A stretch of 64,000 nt of DNA from Penelope pileata (taxonomy: Eukaryota > Chordata > Aves > Galliformes > Cracidae), in assembly GCA_013396635.1 (NCBI GenBank), contig WBMW01000788.1:1249864-1313863 (forward strand), written 5' to 3'. The position numbers and the translations under genes are program-made. The notes under the pieces were generated by a model. It made no database searches. It had not been told where the DNA came from and saw only the letters and a program-made list of their open reading frames with translations. Positions 52,285-64,000 of this stretch are shown one piece after another (the first letter of the stretch is position 1; every line of letters begins with the position of its first letter).

Positions 52285-52690
52285 CAGCACAGTGCCCTGG
52301 CAGCCAAAAGAGCCAACCATACCCTGGGGTGCCCCAGGCCTAGCTGTGCCAGCTGGGCGAGGGGAGCAGTTATCCTGCTTTGCTCTGTGCTGTGCGGCCT
52401 CACCTCGAGCACCGGGTGCAGGTTTGGGTGTCACAATATAAGAAGGATATAAAACTGTTACAGAGCATCCAAAGGAGGGCTGTGAAAGATGGTGGAGGGT
52501 CTGGAGGGCAAGGAGTGCAAGGAGCAACCGAGGTCCCTTGTTTTGCTCAGCCCAGAGCAGAGGAGGCTGAGGGGAGGCCTCATGGCGGCCTACAGCTTCC
52601 TCACGAGGGGAGCGAAGGGCCAGCGCTGAGCTCTGCTCTCTGATGATAGCGACAGGGCCTGAGGGAATGGCATGGAGCTGTCAGGGAGTC
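52285..52690 (+). mobile_element. CR1 LINE internal fragment (sense), no 3' end
   Basis: The + strand reads GCCCTGGCAGCCAAAAGAGC, CAACCATACCCTGGGGTGC, then GCGGCCTCACCTCGAGCACC, CACAATATAAGAAGGATAT, CATCCAAAGGAGGGC, CCCAGAGCAGAGGAGGCTGA, GGGGAGGCCTCATGGCGGCC and TACAGCTTCCTCACGAGGGG. These encode the CR1 C-terminal blocks (LAAKRANHTLG, VRPHLEHRVQVW, QYKKDIKLLQSIQRR, PEQRRLRGGLMAAYSFLTRG). Homology stops after GGCATGGAGCTGTCAGG at about 52690, well before the expected 3' UTR. Indels break the frame. Confidence 0.85.
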
Positions 52691-52754
52691 TTCAAACTCC
52701 TTTAGCATTTTGAAAGCACCCTGTTGCACATGCAGATCCAGTTATGTACACTGC

Positions 52755-52955
52755 AAAACAGACGAGGGCATTCAAATTAATAAAGTTTAATTAGTAAAGA
52801 ATTAAAAGAAAGCAATATAATTAATGCCAATCAACATGAATTTATGGAAAATAGCTCTTGTCAAAATGAATAGTAATCTCATCAGAAAGAAATATCAAGT
52901 AGAGTTCATTAAATATAATTACATTGATGTGAAATTTGGAAGTTAAGGACTCTTA
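52755..52955 (+). mobile_element. Ancient CR1-like RT fragment (sense)
   Basis: Decayed + strand sequence around AATAAAGTTTAATTAGTAAA, AATCAACATGAATTTATGGA and AAATAGCTCTTGTCAAA matches the NQHGF-x-x-x-x-SC-type RT block of old CR1 copies, followed by an ATTACATTGATGTGA piece equal to the (D)VIYLD region. It lies just past the younger CR1 scrap at 52285-52690 and in the same orientation, but it belongs to an earlier part of ORF2, so it comes from a separate insertion or a rearranged copy. Confidence 0.5.
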
Positions 52956-53956
52956 AGTCTACTGAATGTGTTAAGAAAAAAAAAGGCAATGGCTAGGAAG
53001 TGAAGAAAAGCTCAGCTGAAATAAGCTCTTTACCATAAAGAGAGTTTTAACTATTGCATGTTTAAGAATAGTAAAGCTTTTTGAGGATGACTTTCTAAAA
53101 ATGTGAAGTGCAGATCTGTGGCCTGTTATATAAGAAGAGAAGCATGACGATGATAACACTTTTCTGGATGTATAAACCAGCATATTTCAAAATGGAAAAC
53201 CTCTGAAAAGAGAATGGCAGGTGCATCTTGGAAAAGAAGCAGCAAGGAAGCTGTAACTGTGAGTCAGGGATGGAGGCAGGAGAAAGAGCCAAACTGAAAA
53301 GCAGCATGCTCCAAGGAACAGTCTGAAACTTGGAAAGCAGCATATTGGCTTTTCAATGAGTAAGTATTTATGTTAAAAATTATGAAATACTTAGTTTGCA
53401 GAAATGTTTTTCTAAATGTTTGTTAATCAGTTGCACAAATTCCCAGTTAGTAAATTATAGGTCTCACTCCTCCTGTTGTCATGATGCACAGTGCTTGATA
53501 TCTAATCTTTTTTTTTCCTTTTGAATGATGCTATTTGTATAGAAATTTCTGTTGAATGAAGGTCATGCTGCTTGCGATGAAAAATAGAAAAGTCTAAATG
53601 TTTGGTTACTGCTGCTTATAGTACTCATCAGTGTGAGTAAGACGTGGATATTCAATCTTCATCACACTGAGAAGAGCCACAAGAAGTGTTTTACCCGAGG
53701 ATAAACTTGAGTGAAATTGATCTTGGAAGAGCTGTGGAGATTTCTTCAAGGCACAATTCCTTCTTTTCTATGCTCTTATTATAGATTGGATTTAAAAGCC
53801 TGTAATTTACTTACAACTTCATATTTTAATATCCCCTAAGCATTTCAATTGCATTGACAAACTCAAAAGGGATAAGAATTCAAGGAAATAATCCCTTTCT
53901 TCTACTTTCGTATCTAGTGCTCACCTACCTGATCTGGCACAAAAGTGTCAGTTCCA

Positions 53957-53999
53957 ATTAAAATAATATATTTTTTTTATTTAAAAAAAAAACAAAAAC
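53957..53999 (+). repeat. AT-only low-complexity tract
   Basis: ATAATATATTTTTTTTAT is followed by A10-C-A5. This is simple sequence with self-complementary T8 and A10 arms. Confidence 0.7.
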
Positions 54000-55415
54000 T
54001 TTTGCTGACAATGGTCTCTTGTACTGAATCCTCTTTTTGCATAAGTGTGAAGCTAGTTAGATGACCTGCCAAGAGCAAACCTGGCTTCTAATGACTGGGA
54101 GCTCTAAACATTGCAGACTGACCTGTATTTCAGATTTTTCTTGACATGCTAAACGGCAGTGCCTAAAAATGCAAATTGATAGACTTGCTGTGTTGTTTTA
54201 CTTGGTGTGATTGCCTTTCCAAAAGGTTCTGAGGGAGGGGTGTTAGCTGCATGTGCTCTTTGCCTGTAGCGTGCTCCGCATCTCAGTGATATGCCACTCA
54301 GTGTGAGGGAGTGGGGTGTTTTTGTTCATGCTTTTTTCCCCACTGTGATAGCAAATATGTCTTCTACCTATCTGTAATGTGAACCACCTTACTTAAAGGT
54401 TCAGAGATAAAAGCGTATTTTCCTGTGGGTCTGTCAAACAGCTTAAGTCACGTTTGAAGCTTGAAACAGTTCAAAGCTTTTCTTAATTTTTGGTTTTAGT
54501 AAATCTACCAGATAAAGCACCTGGGGAGTATCAGGCCTATCTTTAGCAAGGCTCCCTTGCTCCTGTCATGTTCCCAGATGTTGTCCTTCACTCTCCCTCT
54601 GGCGCTGCTTGCATTACCCAGTTCTCAGAGTGCCTTCTGCAAGGACCTCAGCAGACGTGTGGCAGCGTGATAGTGGGCCTGTGTCACAGCATCAGAGCTA
54701 TCCTCATTTCTTACTGAGAGTAGATGTGGAGTAGAGGCTGATGGAGATGCCAACTGTAGATTTTTTGGAATAAAAACAGATAAAGTGCTCCCCGTTTTGA
54801 AATTTATGGAAGCTTTTTTTTTTCCATCAGCTTCACTGGTCAAGCTTTAACTTAACAAGGGGCCAGACCTGCTTGCCTTCTATTTCTTAATCCATAAACA
54901 GCAGCTAACAGTGAGAAGGTAGAGTAAAATGCACTTTGCTACGGCTCATTCACTACATCATGTGCTCTGCTACTGAAATCAATGAAGAGTCAGTGGAATG
55001 AGGAGTCCTTCCTTGGCATTACCTTAATTCACTTGCCAAATTACGTCTGTTTTCTTGCTGAACTTATACTAGTTTTGCAGTATTGACATCATTTCCTTGC
55101 TAGTAGTTGTTCATGATTCATAAGACTTCCTGTAGCAACAGATTTTCTGAACTTAGAAGTTTGTGAGATACAGTAGTTGGTCAAAACGGTTGAGATGTTT
55201 TTGATTATTTTGCCAGCTCCTTATTTACCTGTACAGTATTGTCCCTTCTTCAGCTGAATGGATTAAAATGTCAGTATTAGGCTCAAACTTTGAAATTAGT
55301 TCATTTTTAATCTTCTTTACTCATGTTAAATCTTCCTTCTTAGAGTTTCCAAAATTCATGGACAGGTTGTAGAGACTCAGTTCCCGCTGAAGCCAGTAAA
55401 AGTCTTTAATATGAT

Positions 55416-55587
55416 GGAATCATAGAATCATAGAATGGTTCAGGTTGGAAGGGATCTTAGAGATCATCTTGTTCCAACTCCCCTGCCATGGGCAAGGACA
55501 CCTCCCACTAGACCAGGTTGCCCAAAGCCCCATCCAGCCTGGCCTTGAACACTTCCAGAGAGGGGGCATCCACAACTTCTCTGGGCA
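55416..55587 (-). mobile_element. Very short young CR1 LINE (3' end only)
   Basis: This copy is antisense. It starts with GGAATCATAGAATCATAGAA (two ATTCTATG units) and then follows the 37-kb copy almost exactly: GGTTCAGGTTGGAAGGGATC, CTGCCATGGGCAAGGACACC, CCAGCCTGGCCTTGAACACT, up to CTTCTCTGGGCA, where 5' truncation ends it. Over about 155 aligned positions I count nine differences from the copy at 37024, eight of them transitions. Confidence 0.92.
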
Positions 55588-58500
55588 GAAGCTGGATCAA
55601 GTTCTTCATAAGGTCTCAGATAGCTGTTTGGTGGTAAAGTAACTTTACTTCAGTAACATTTAAAGTAACATGAACAGATACTGCATTGTTTTGGATTTAA
55701 ACAAATAGAAATTTGTTTTAATTCTAGTGGAAACTACTTTCAGTTGTTTTCCATAAATATTTGTACAAGCAGATTTTGTATGCAAAACTGCTCACAGAAA
55801 CAAGCGTCTGCTGATGTATGTGTTCACAACTGTAGTGGGTATTTTGGAAACCTTCCTTACTTGTCTAGGGATCAGACAGGTGGCAAAATTTACGTTGTGC
55901 AATTTAACTCACCAGTCAATTATTTTTTTGTTGTTGAAAAAGTCTGAGTAATGATCCGTTTTCAATCATCTATGAACTGTTACGTGTGTCTGTAAAAATG
56001 TGCTTTTGAGTAGCCTCAATTAGGAAAGATATTTGTAATAATGTAATGATTTCAGAATTTTGTCACTGGTAGGTCATAGGACAAATTTTATATAAATGCA
56101 ACATTCAATCTTACTACCAGAACAACTTGGATTTGTACTGACGAGCCAGATACAGAGAAATTCCTATTCCATCTTTGGATTTCTAAGAAATGTTTTTCCT
56201 CGTAATAGGCTTTCCCATGTAATGAACAGGAAGGAGTAGGTTACAAGTTGAACAATAGGAGCAAAATTGCAAGCTGATCAGAAATACTGCAGCTATTGAG
56301 ATCTGGGGTAGGTCTCCACCGCTACTTGTTTTTGTCTACTGGATTTATCTACTGTAGCTAGTACTGAAAGAGTGAGCTTTTTTCATGCTGGGGAGATAGG
56401 GATTACTGTCCTTATGAACAGTTTTTGTAAAATGAAGTGTATAAAAAAATCTGTCTGGCTTTTGACAGTGACAAACTATTCTATAAACAAACAGTCTTCT
56501 ATGAGATGACTCTACGGATAGACAAATACTGTCTAAAAAGCTTTTGTTGCTACATTATCAGCCCTTCACATACAACATTGGTCACATCTTTCCATTTGTT
56601 GCCAACTGACTGATTTGTACAGCACTGCCAAATTGTTCTGACCGCAAAGTCAGCATATCTGGGCTTAGGGAGCTATCTCCAATTTGAAGGGGCGGTCATG
56701 TCCCCTTCTGTCTCTGTCTGTCTCTGTTGAGTAAAGGCATCTTGACTTGGTTTTCTTCTGCTACTTTGTTTCTCAACCTTTCAGGACTTCTGTAGCTTGT
56801 TGTAGAAGGGCTAATTCTTCCATTCATGTCAGAAAAAGGGCTGTGTATGGTAGAGATGGTACAATTTTTATAAGCATACCACAAACCCCCCAAACCAGCC
56901 AGTGTGAAGATCTTGTGGCCTTTTTAGTCTCAGAGGTAACCTCCTAGCTCAGGGTTTCACCTTTCATTTTCTCTTCTAACCTACATGGAATAAGTGTTTT
57001 TTTTATTTGCAGAGAAAGAAAGTTTTAACTTTACAAAAACTTTGTACAGAAACTCTCTGAGGCCATAGCTGATAATTAACTGGATGCCAGACGAGGTAGT
57101 TTAGATAGTAACGTAAGAAGAATTCATACTCATTAACTCCATATTCCTATTAAAATCAAATTTATTTTCTCTCTCTCTTTTCTTTTTGGCATTTGGATTA
57201 TAAATTGTACACAGTGTCATGGGCCACTGGCCAGTCATCTGAGTGCAGCTTGCTCTGAACAACATGCTGCTGAATGGTACTAGGCAAGCCTTGTTCTTTT
57301 TCAGAGATCATTTTAATTAAATTTCAATTGACCTAAAAAAAAAAAGGGAAGAAACTAATTAAAATTATTAAGAGGTATTTCAGTTGACATAATCTGTCAG
57401 TAAGAAAGAGAGAAAATCCATCTGCCACAGAGTTTTCTGGCACCAGTTGTACACAAAGCCTTTGCGTTATGATCTTTATTGACAAGCGGAGGGGAAGGAG
57501 TTACCTAAGCAGGAGTATCCGATCAATACTTCTGTGCACAAAGCAGTTCTGAATAGCATCAGTGGAGAGCCTTTCTCTGTTGAATAAATGTTAGCTCAGT
57601 GTTTTCTTAATGCATGATTTTCATCACATACATTTAATGCTGTCAACACAATTCCCTTTACTGTTCTTATGCGTCTCCTAACTGTCCCTGAACCAGTGGC
57701 CATGGTAACCCTCACTCTCTGTACGTTAGGTTACCTCCAAGATTGCCTTACCAGGGCTGGTTGTTAATGAGCATCATTTGCTGGTTCACTTGTACAAGGT
57801 CGTTCTTAATTTCCTTCTGGTTTTAGCATCAGCTCAGCATTGAAGAATCTCTGCCCTAACATCCCATGGGTGTTTTTTAATCTGAAAAAAAAAAAAATTA
57901 AATAGTGTTTTGTTCAGCATTTTGCTGATGTGACATCTTATCCATTTGCTATTTATTGATTCATATTTCTATTGTTGAAACATGAAGTTTTACCAATTCA
58001 TGGCTTTGCACTATATGTCTGAGGCCTCCCTGTACACACTCTAGTTATGCAGATAAGATCTGGAAAATGCTATGGATTTATTGCTGTCTGTCTGCCTGTG
58101 GGCTCAGTGTATGGTAAATGGAGTGCTATTTGCATATGATTACATAGTTGTACCCTTGTTGTTAATGCATTAATTGTGTGTTGTTGTTCTATTAACTGGT
58201 AGACCCCTACCTGACTTCTGTAGTGCTTTTTGCAAGCTCTTCTAGATAGCCCTGCCTCTGTCAGCATGGCCTTCAGCGGAGCTTCCCTCCCAGCTGGGAC
58301 AAGCGGCTTCCCAAGCAGCATGGCCAGAACTGCTGAACAGTTGGACATGGTTGACTTTTTAAAAAAGTATCTTGGAACTAAGACTAAAACTTAGCACTTT
58401 TCTTTTGCATTGGGAACTTAGTTCCAGTTTTATGGTCCAGGCTCATGCTGTTTAGTAAGCTGAAGCGGAAATTAATGAAAAGCATGAGAATTCTTATTTT

Positions 58501-61500
58501 AAGTCATTTTTATTCTTAGAGTTAACAGATTTTACATGTAACCAGATGGGGGATCACTGTTGAAAAAGGGCTCTTTGGCTTCTGTATCGATTTACAAATG
58601 CATAACAACTTATTGTGGACCTTGCAGTTTTTGATGCTCTTAAAAGATTGTAGCTTACATTAAATGACAAATTTTACACAGAGATTGAGACAGAGTAAAA
58701 TTGTTTGTCATATGTGATTGGTACTTCTTTTTGACTACCTTATTAATAAGGTAAACTGTGCTTTGCATAAACAAACTTTATTCTTGCTGGATGTTTTCTT
58801 TGTCTTTCTCAGAATTTGCCCTTTGCATTCCAAATTAGAATCCTTAGCTGTAAAGACGTCATTATGTTTTTGCTACTTCAAAGTCCCATTGCATTGCAGA
58901 ACCCGTAAAGCCATGAGAGGAGAAGGTTTCTTTGGCCCATACGTTGCTCTCCTCCCGGAGGCATGGAGCTGTATGTGCCTCCTCTGTGTGAAGGCAGGCG
59001 GCACAAGGCAGCTCATCTACACCAGAGCTCCCCTTGGCACTGAATGTGTGAGCCAGAAAGGACGCCGTTTTCTTTCGCCTTGAGTGTTTTGGGTTGGCAG
59101 TGGGAGAAGTAAAAATCTTGTGAATTTCAAGCCAGAGTAAATTTGTTCAGGATAATTGAAAGACAATGAGAAAGGAACCTCATGCTGCCTCTTCTAGCAA
59201 CGGTTCAGAGTGGAAACAGCTGGAGGGTTCAGGGCTTACCAACCTAAATAATATGCAAAGAAAATTAAATGGTGCTTGAAATACTCTGCATGGCTTGTCC
59301 TTTTGCTGTACAGGATGTATGTTTGGAAGTTATTACGGGGCTTCCTTCTCCAGCCATTTCAGTCTGAACTCAAAAATCACTTGTGTTAGTATTTCTTGAA
59401 GAGAACAAGAAATGCCATTTGGAAATGAAATTCCTGAACAGTGTTGCAGATGATTGGGTAAGACTTACTGCATCCTCTAATTCTGGCAGGGTTATGAAAC
59501 TAATTAATAATTCTAGTGCAAATGACTGTGCTAGAAAAATCGGCACTGAGAAGCTATTTACAGGTTAAACATTCCTTATCCATTAACATGACAAACCTGC
59601 AGTAACATGAAGTAACCAGACTACTTTGTTGCTACTTTGTGAGAAATAGAAATGTGGTTTCTGGAGCAAAGAAGAGAAAAAGTCAGATGAAGGGTGATGT
59701 TATGACCTGTTTTATTGCACCTGAGGAGAAAGCTGCAATTATACATTGTCTTTTTTTTCTACTTTAATAGCAGAAACTGATTCATGCTTCTTTGCATGTG
59801 TCATGGTGCACATGTCATATGCAGTCCTCACAGTTTTTAGGCAGTGACTTTTGATCTCTAAACCAAAAATATTAACTCTAAGATAGTGCAGCCTGACCAA
59901 CTTGTGAAGTCAATTTGCAGCAAAGTCGCTAATTCTCTTGTTCCAATGAATACATGTCTACTCAAAAAAAAAAAAAAAGTCTGTGGAAAACTTGTCATAT
60001 TTGTAGTGATGAAGTGTCTGGAATGGAATCTCTGAAGTACTGATCTGAGTTTTTAGAGAATAGCAATAAAATGGGAAAAAAAGCCAACATGCTGCTGCTT
60101 TGTGCTGTATTCTATCCATAGATGGTGGTGGAATCCATCCGTGATGTGCCAGTGTTGTCACAGCAGTGTATATTTACCCCTATTTCAACCACCATGAAAA
60201 TAACCGAAAGAAGCATTTGATTCAGTGTCAACTGCTGGTTTTGGAGGAATCTTGTCTATGTCCTGTATGTGCCCAAAGATGAGATTTAGATGCCTGTAGA
60301 AACCCACAGATCCATGAAGGGCCAAGCCATAAATAATAAAAACTATTTTTTTCAGGGTAGTGAGTCTCCCAAAGACAGGAAGTAATCACAGAATAGTTGG
60401 TTGACAGTAGAGTACTATGTTCATTTCTCTGTGTAACGTCTGCTGTGTTAGCGGTGAGCCATGTTAGCAGAAAACTATTGACTTGCTGTAGTTACATCTG
60501 CTGGTGATCAAGAGTTGAACAAGCACCAAAGTCGGTGCAAGAGAAGAGGAGAAGAAATACTGCAAAGCTGGAGGGAGAAAGATAGGACCACAGCAGTCAT
60601 ATGTCCTCTGGCACAAAGGCACTGGGAGCTCTGCTACATATGTATGATTCTGTATCTGGCACCTCTCCCAGTGCCAACTGTCTGTAAGATTCCCAAGACA
60701 ACTGAGCAGAGGCAGTAAGTGATTGCATCAGTCTGCTGCAAGGTGGTACCTTTGGGTGTGCCTGTGCTGGTGGAACTGTATGTGAGCTAAAGCACTTGTG
60801 TCTTCTGTCTGTGTGAGTCTGTGTTTTTAGTTTCCATCCAACAGAGGAACCCGTGGATATGTATGCACTGCATTTACAATGGTCTTCTTTTGGATCTCTG
60901 TAACAGTTTCATTCTGAAGAATCTGTGTTCCTCCTGTTCTCATTCTCTGCTTAGCATAAGCGTGTATAAGAGGTAGAGGAATAAGAGCCAGTTGCTTTTA
61001 TAGTATTTTCTTAGTGAAGCAGTGTCTGCGTGAGTCAGTGAGGCACTACGTTTTAGGTACCTCAGCCTACTAAGGCATGTACTTATTTTAGGCACCTATT
61101 GGAGTTTGTAGTGGGGCTTCAAAATGCTGAGGAGGTACCTCAGTGATTTCTGAACTAGAATCTTTCAACACCAGTAGTGTTTCTTTCAAGAGGGAGCACC
61201 ACCAACAAAAAAAAAAAAAAATGCCAGGCAGTGATTTCTCAGTGGGTCAATTCATTTTGAGATTATCCAGAAACAGGTGAAAACTACACACAAATGGTAC
61301 AAATCACTGAAACAATGCCATGACGCTCTGCCAGTTCACATTTGTTTAAAGTATGTGAAGGACTTATTTGCCCTCACAGGTCTTTTCAACTAGATCAGAT
61401 GTTATCCATTCTCTTACTCTTCTCAGAAAAGGCAGTGTGAATGCTCTTTCTAGTGATTTAGCTTGGTCAAGAGAAGTGCAATTGTATGTTTTTCTCTTAA

Positions 61501-63424
61501 TCAGAGCAAGTTGTACTGCCAGGTAAATTGGGACTAAGCAGACATGGTATTAGCAGTTGTATGACCACGGTGCTAATTTTTGAGGATTAGCGTAAGAAAA
61601 TATGGAGGCTCAATTATGACAGAAGTCATAAGCAAAATGAATTTGATGAGTTGATTGGAATGTCTCTGTTACTTACCATTTCCCAGCAGGAACTGCATGC
61701 TGTCCTGGTAGCGCCCACCCACGAGACACTGGATGGGTAGCGAAGACCAGGCTAATAAATCTGCTGGTTTTATTAGTTTGGGCTCTACAGTGGCAGCACA
61801 GGAGGCGGCAGGAGGGATGCAAGGGTAAAAGGATGCTGATGAATCAGCAGCATGACTCTTGTGGGGTGAGGAAATATCTGTAAAGCTTCTCTGAAAAAAA
61901 GGTGAGAAAACCAATACTGTCATGGATATTTGCTGACATTATAAACTTTCACATGCTGTTTTGCTTTTTCTTTGGTGTGGGTCATGGTCTGCTGCTATCA
62001 GAGTGAGGGTGTTTAACAAGTCCTAGTAAAAAAGAACTGTGTGTGTATGTGGAAGCAGCTGTGCAGATTTGGTTGGATGTTAGAACAGAGCAACAGAACA
62101 GTCAATACACTGAGATGTAACTGTTAGGCAAAAACTAAGTGATGAAGTTTATATATATGTATATATGCATTACGTGTATTCTCTTTGAAGAGTGAATCTT
62201 TGTACTGAGGAGCTCCACCATTGAATAACTTGCAATTTACTTCCAGGATAATGTTTACTTTTGACCATGATGGTTTCAGAACAATCTCCCCAATACACTG
62301 TAACAGGCGGTGACTGGAAATGCAGTGTTAAGGAATTGTTAATCCTTTCTGAATTGTGGCCCTACTGTGTCAGTGGTTAGCACACCACTCTTGATTTACA
62401 TTTTTTCCATTGTAATACATGCTTCACTGGATTTTGAAAAATGCAGCAAATCTTTGAAGATGGATAATAATTCTTTTTGCATTGTAGATGCAAGAGGCAA
62501 TGAAGTATTAAAGCAGGAAAGACATTTAGTAGATAGGCAAGAGATCTGTTCAAATGCATTTCTAAGAGTTGTCTAGAAGAATGAGGATAATACAGTAGTA
62601 CTGAGACTTGTATTGCCATCAGACCCCATTCTACACGGTCCTCTACTTCTGGTTGTTCACAGTGACTGTTTGACTCAGAAGTCTCTTAGTAAATCAAATT
62701 AGTTCTGAATAAGACCATGAGAAAGTGCTTGTACTGCCGGGTGGATTTTCTGGTACTCAGCCTTGCACGTTCAGCACCGATGGCTTGTGTGGGCTAAGGC
62801 AGAATCTGACAGAGGTTGTTGAAGCTTAGGTTAGTGGAATCAAAAATACCAGATGTTTTTTTTTTTTTTCTATTATAAAGCCATGGTAATTTTTATTCAC
62901 AATTCATTTAAAACATAACTTAAAGAAGACGGCAGTTTGATTTCCAAAGTCAAACTAGAATGAGAATGCTTAATAATTTTGTCAATTACGAGAGCACGTC
63001 CATTATTAATATATGTGGCACAGAGATGTAGACGTAGAGAAATATACTTGTACACTAACTGAATTATTCCCTTCTGAGTTCTTTTTGGTGGGAAATTATA
63101 CAAGATATAATGAAGTCTTAGAGTGGAAATCAAAGAAATGTCACCCTGTATGATTGGGTGTAATGGCACCAAGGGAGCCTGAAAACGTTTTCTCAATTTA
63201 TCATTTCCAATACAAGCGACTTGCATTTTAAATGAAGCAAGAAAGCCTTCAGAAATGTTTGTTCAAAAGCTCCACTTCTGCATTTGTTATTTTCTTAGTA
63301 TCTTTGAATTTGTGGCTTTTAAAATACCCTTTTGGTGTCATTGACTTACTGCTGATTTATCATATTTTTCTAGCAAAAAAAGGAAACTAAGAATTCCCTT
63401 TTCCATTACCTTCCATGGTCCACC

Positions 63425-63459
63425 AAAAAAAAAAAAAAGGAAAAAAAAGAAAAAAGAAA
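63425..63459 (+). repeat. Purine A/G low-complexity tract
   Basis: A14-GG-A8-G-A6-G-AAA, all purine over about 35 bases. This is simple sequence with no associated element seen. Confidence 0.8.
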
Positions 63460-64000
63460 CCCACAACCCACTTGGCAAAACTGTTGATTTTTCCCTTAAA
63501 GTTTTGTTTGATTGAGACCCATGAAATAAGAGACATCATGAATGCCTTTGTTTTATGCCAGTTCAGTATTTTCTTATGCTAAAAGACCTCATCTCTCGTT
63601 ATGTCCTTCTTTTCACTTACAGTTTTCTGTCTTTTCCATCCTATGGTCTATAATAACATTTTAAATTATTCATTCATTTGCTTTGCGCTTTACCATTTCC
63701 TACATCAGCTACTAAGGTGTAAGAAGTGAGCTTTCATGACTGTCTTTTCATGCACGCTTCCCTCTTGCCTTTACTTGCACAGCTGTTTGTAGAAACTATA
63801 ATTATAATACAAAGCTTACTTGTCTGAAAACTTTCCACTGCTCTTTCCTCCGTGTTCCTTTTAGATGGCTCCCGGGGAGAGCTGAGGTGTTTGTTTCATT
63901 AATTAAAAAGTCCTGTAGAATTTGGTAGAGGGCTTTCTCCTACGGATGGGCTTCTTAAAGCAGCTTATAGGATTTAAAAGTAATGCCACTGTGCTGTAGA

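Larger units (their letters stand above)
35675..64000 (+). other. KIF26B: KIF26B intron, 5' part (downstream of exon B)
   Basis: This is the start of the intron after exon B, and no further exon is found before the window ends. It carries CR1 copies at 37024-38588, 45745-46130, 49370-49800, 52285-52690, 52755-52955 and 55416-55587, and a G-rich island at 50260-50640. The blocks 35675-37023, 38589-45744, 46131-49369, 49801-52284, 52956-55415 and 55588-64000 are otherwise AT-rich and show nothing I can name. Homopolymers lie at 45115-45130, 46993-47005, 59964-59978, 61207-61221 and 62856-62869. There is a short TA-rich tract at 62150-62170. Confidence 0.75.

Noticed and set aside
1..64000. CRISPR arrays, operons, phage or bacterial genes, riboswitches and tRNA or rRNA genes
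   Set aside because: None was seen by eye. The window is vertebrate intronic DNA. I did not run a covariance-model search, so a degenerate tRNA-like or snRNA fragment could be missed.

Overview
The window is bird nuclear DNA, probably from a galliform. It is AT-rich and intron-like, has no bacterial operon logic, and is scattered with CR1 LINE copies that carry the avian ATTCTATG-type 3' end. It also holds a mariner element of a type I associate with chicken-like genomes. The species call is an inference. The avian call is firm.

Only one host gene is supported: KIF26B (atypical kinesin family member 26B) on the + strand. Two internal coding exons are clear. The first (12202-12735, 178 codons, phase 0 at both ends) carries a CxxC motif and a Ser/Pro-rich linker. 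The second (35508-35674, 55 codons plus 2 bases) continues the reading frame exactly. Both lie in the part of the protein before the motor domain. The rest is intron: the end of one before 12202, a complete 22.8-kb intron, and more than 28 kb of the next. No start codon, motor-domain exon, stop codon, promoter or second host gene is visible.

Layout: 1-606 looks like a retroviral-LTR-type segment with a long hairpin and a TATA-like box (uncertain). 607-12201 is intron with one CR1 (7711-8127). 12202-12735 is exon A. 12736-35507 is intron with a possible 77-bp frame-shifting cassette exon (13433-13509), CR1 copies at 16051-16818, 21025-21290 and 33808-33880, and an internally deleted mariner (26826-27397). 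35508-35674 is exon B. 35675-64000 is intron with a young 5'-truncated CR1 that keeps a 483-residue open reverse-transcriptase frame (37024-38588), a much shorter close relative (55416-55587), older CR1 pieces (45745-46130, 49370-49800, 52285-52690, 52755-52955), and a G-rich island (50260-50640).

I found no CRISPR array, defence island, biosynthetic cluster or other new system. The points most worth checking are the possible poison exon in KIF26B, the intact CR1 reading frame, and the contrast between antisense CR1 copies (all with 3' ends) and sense copies (none with 3' ends).
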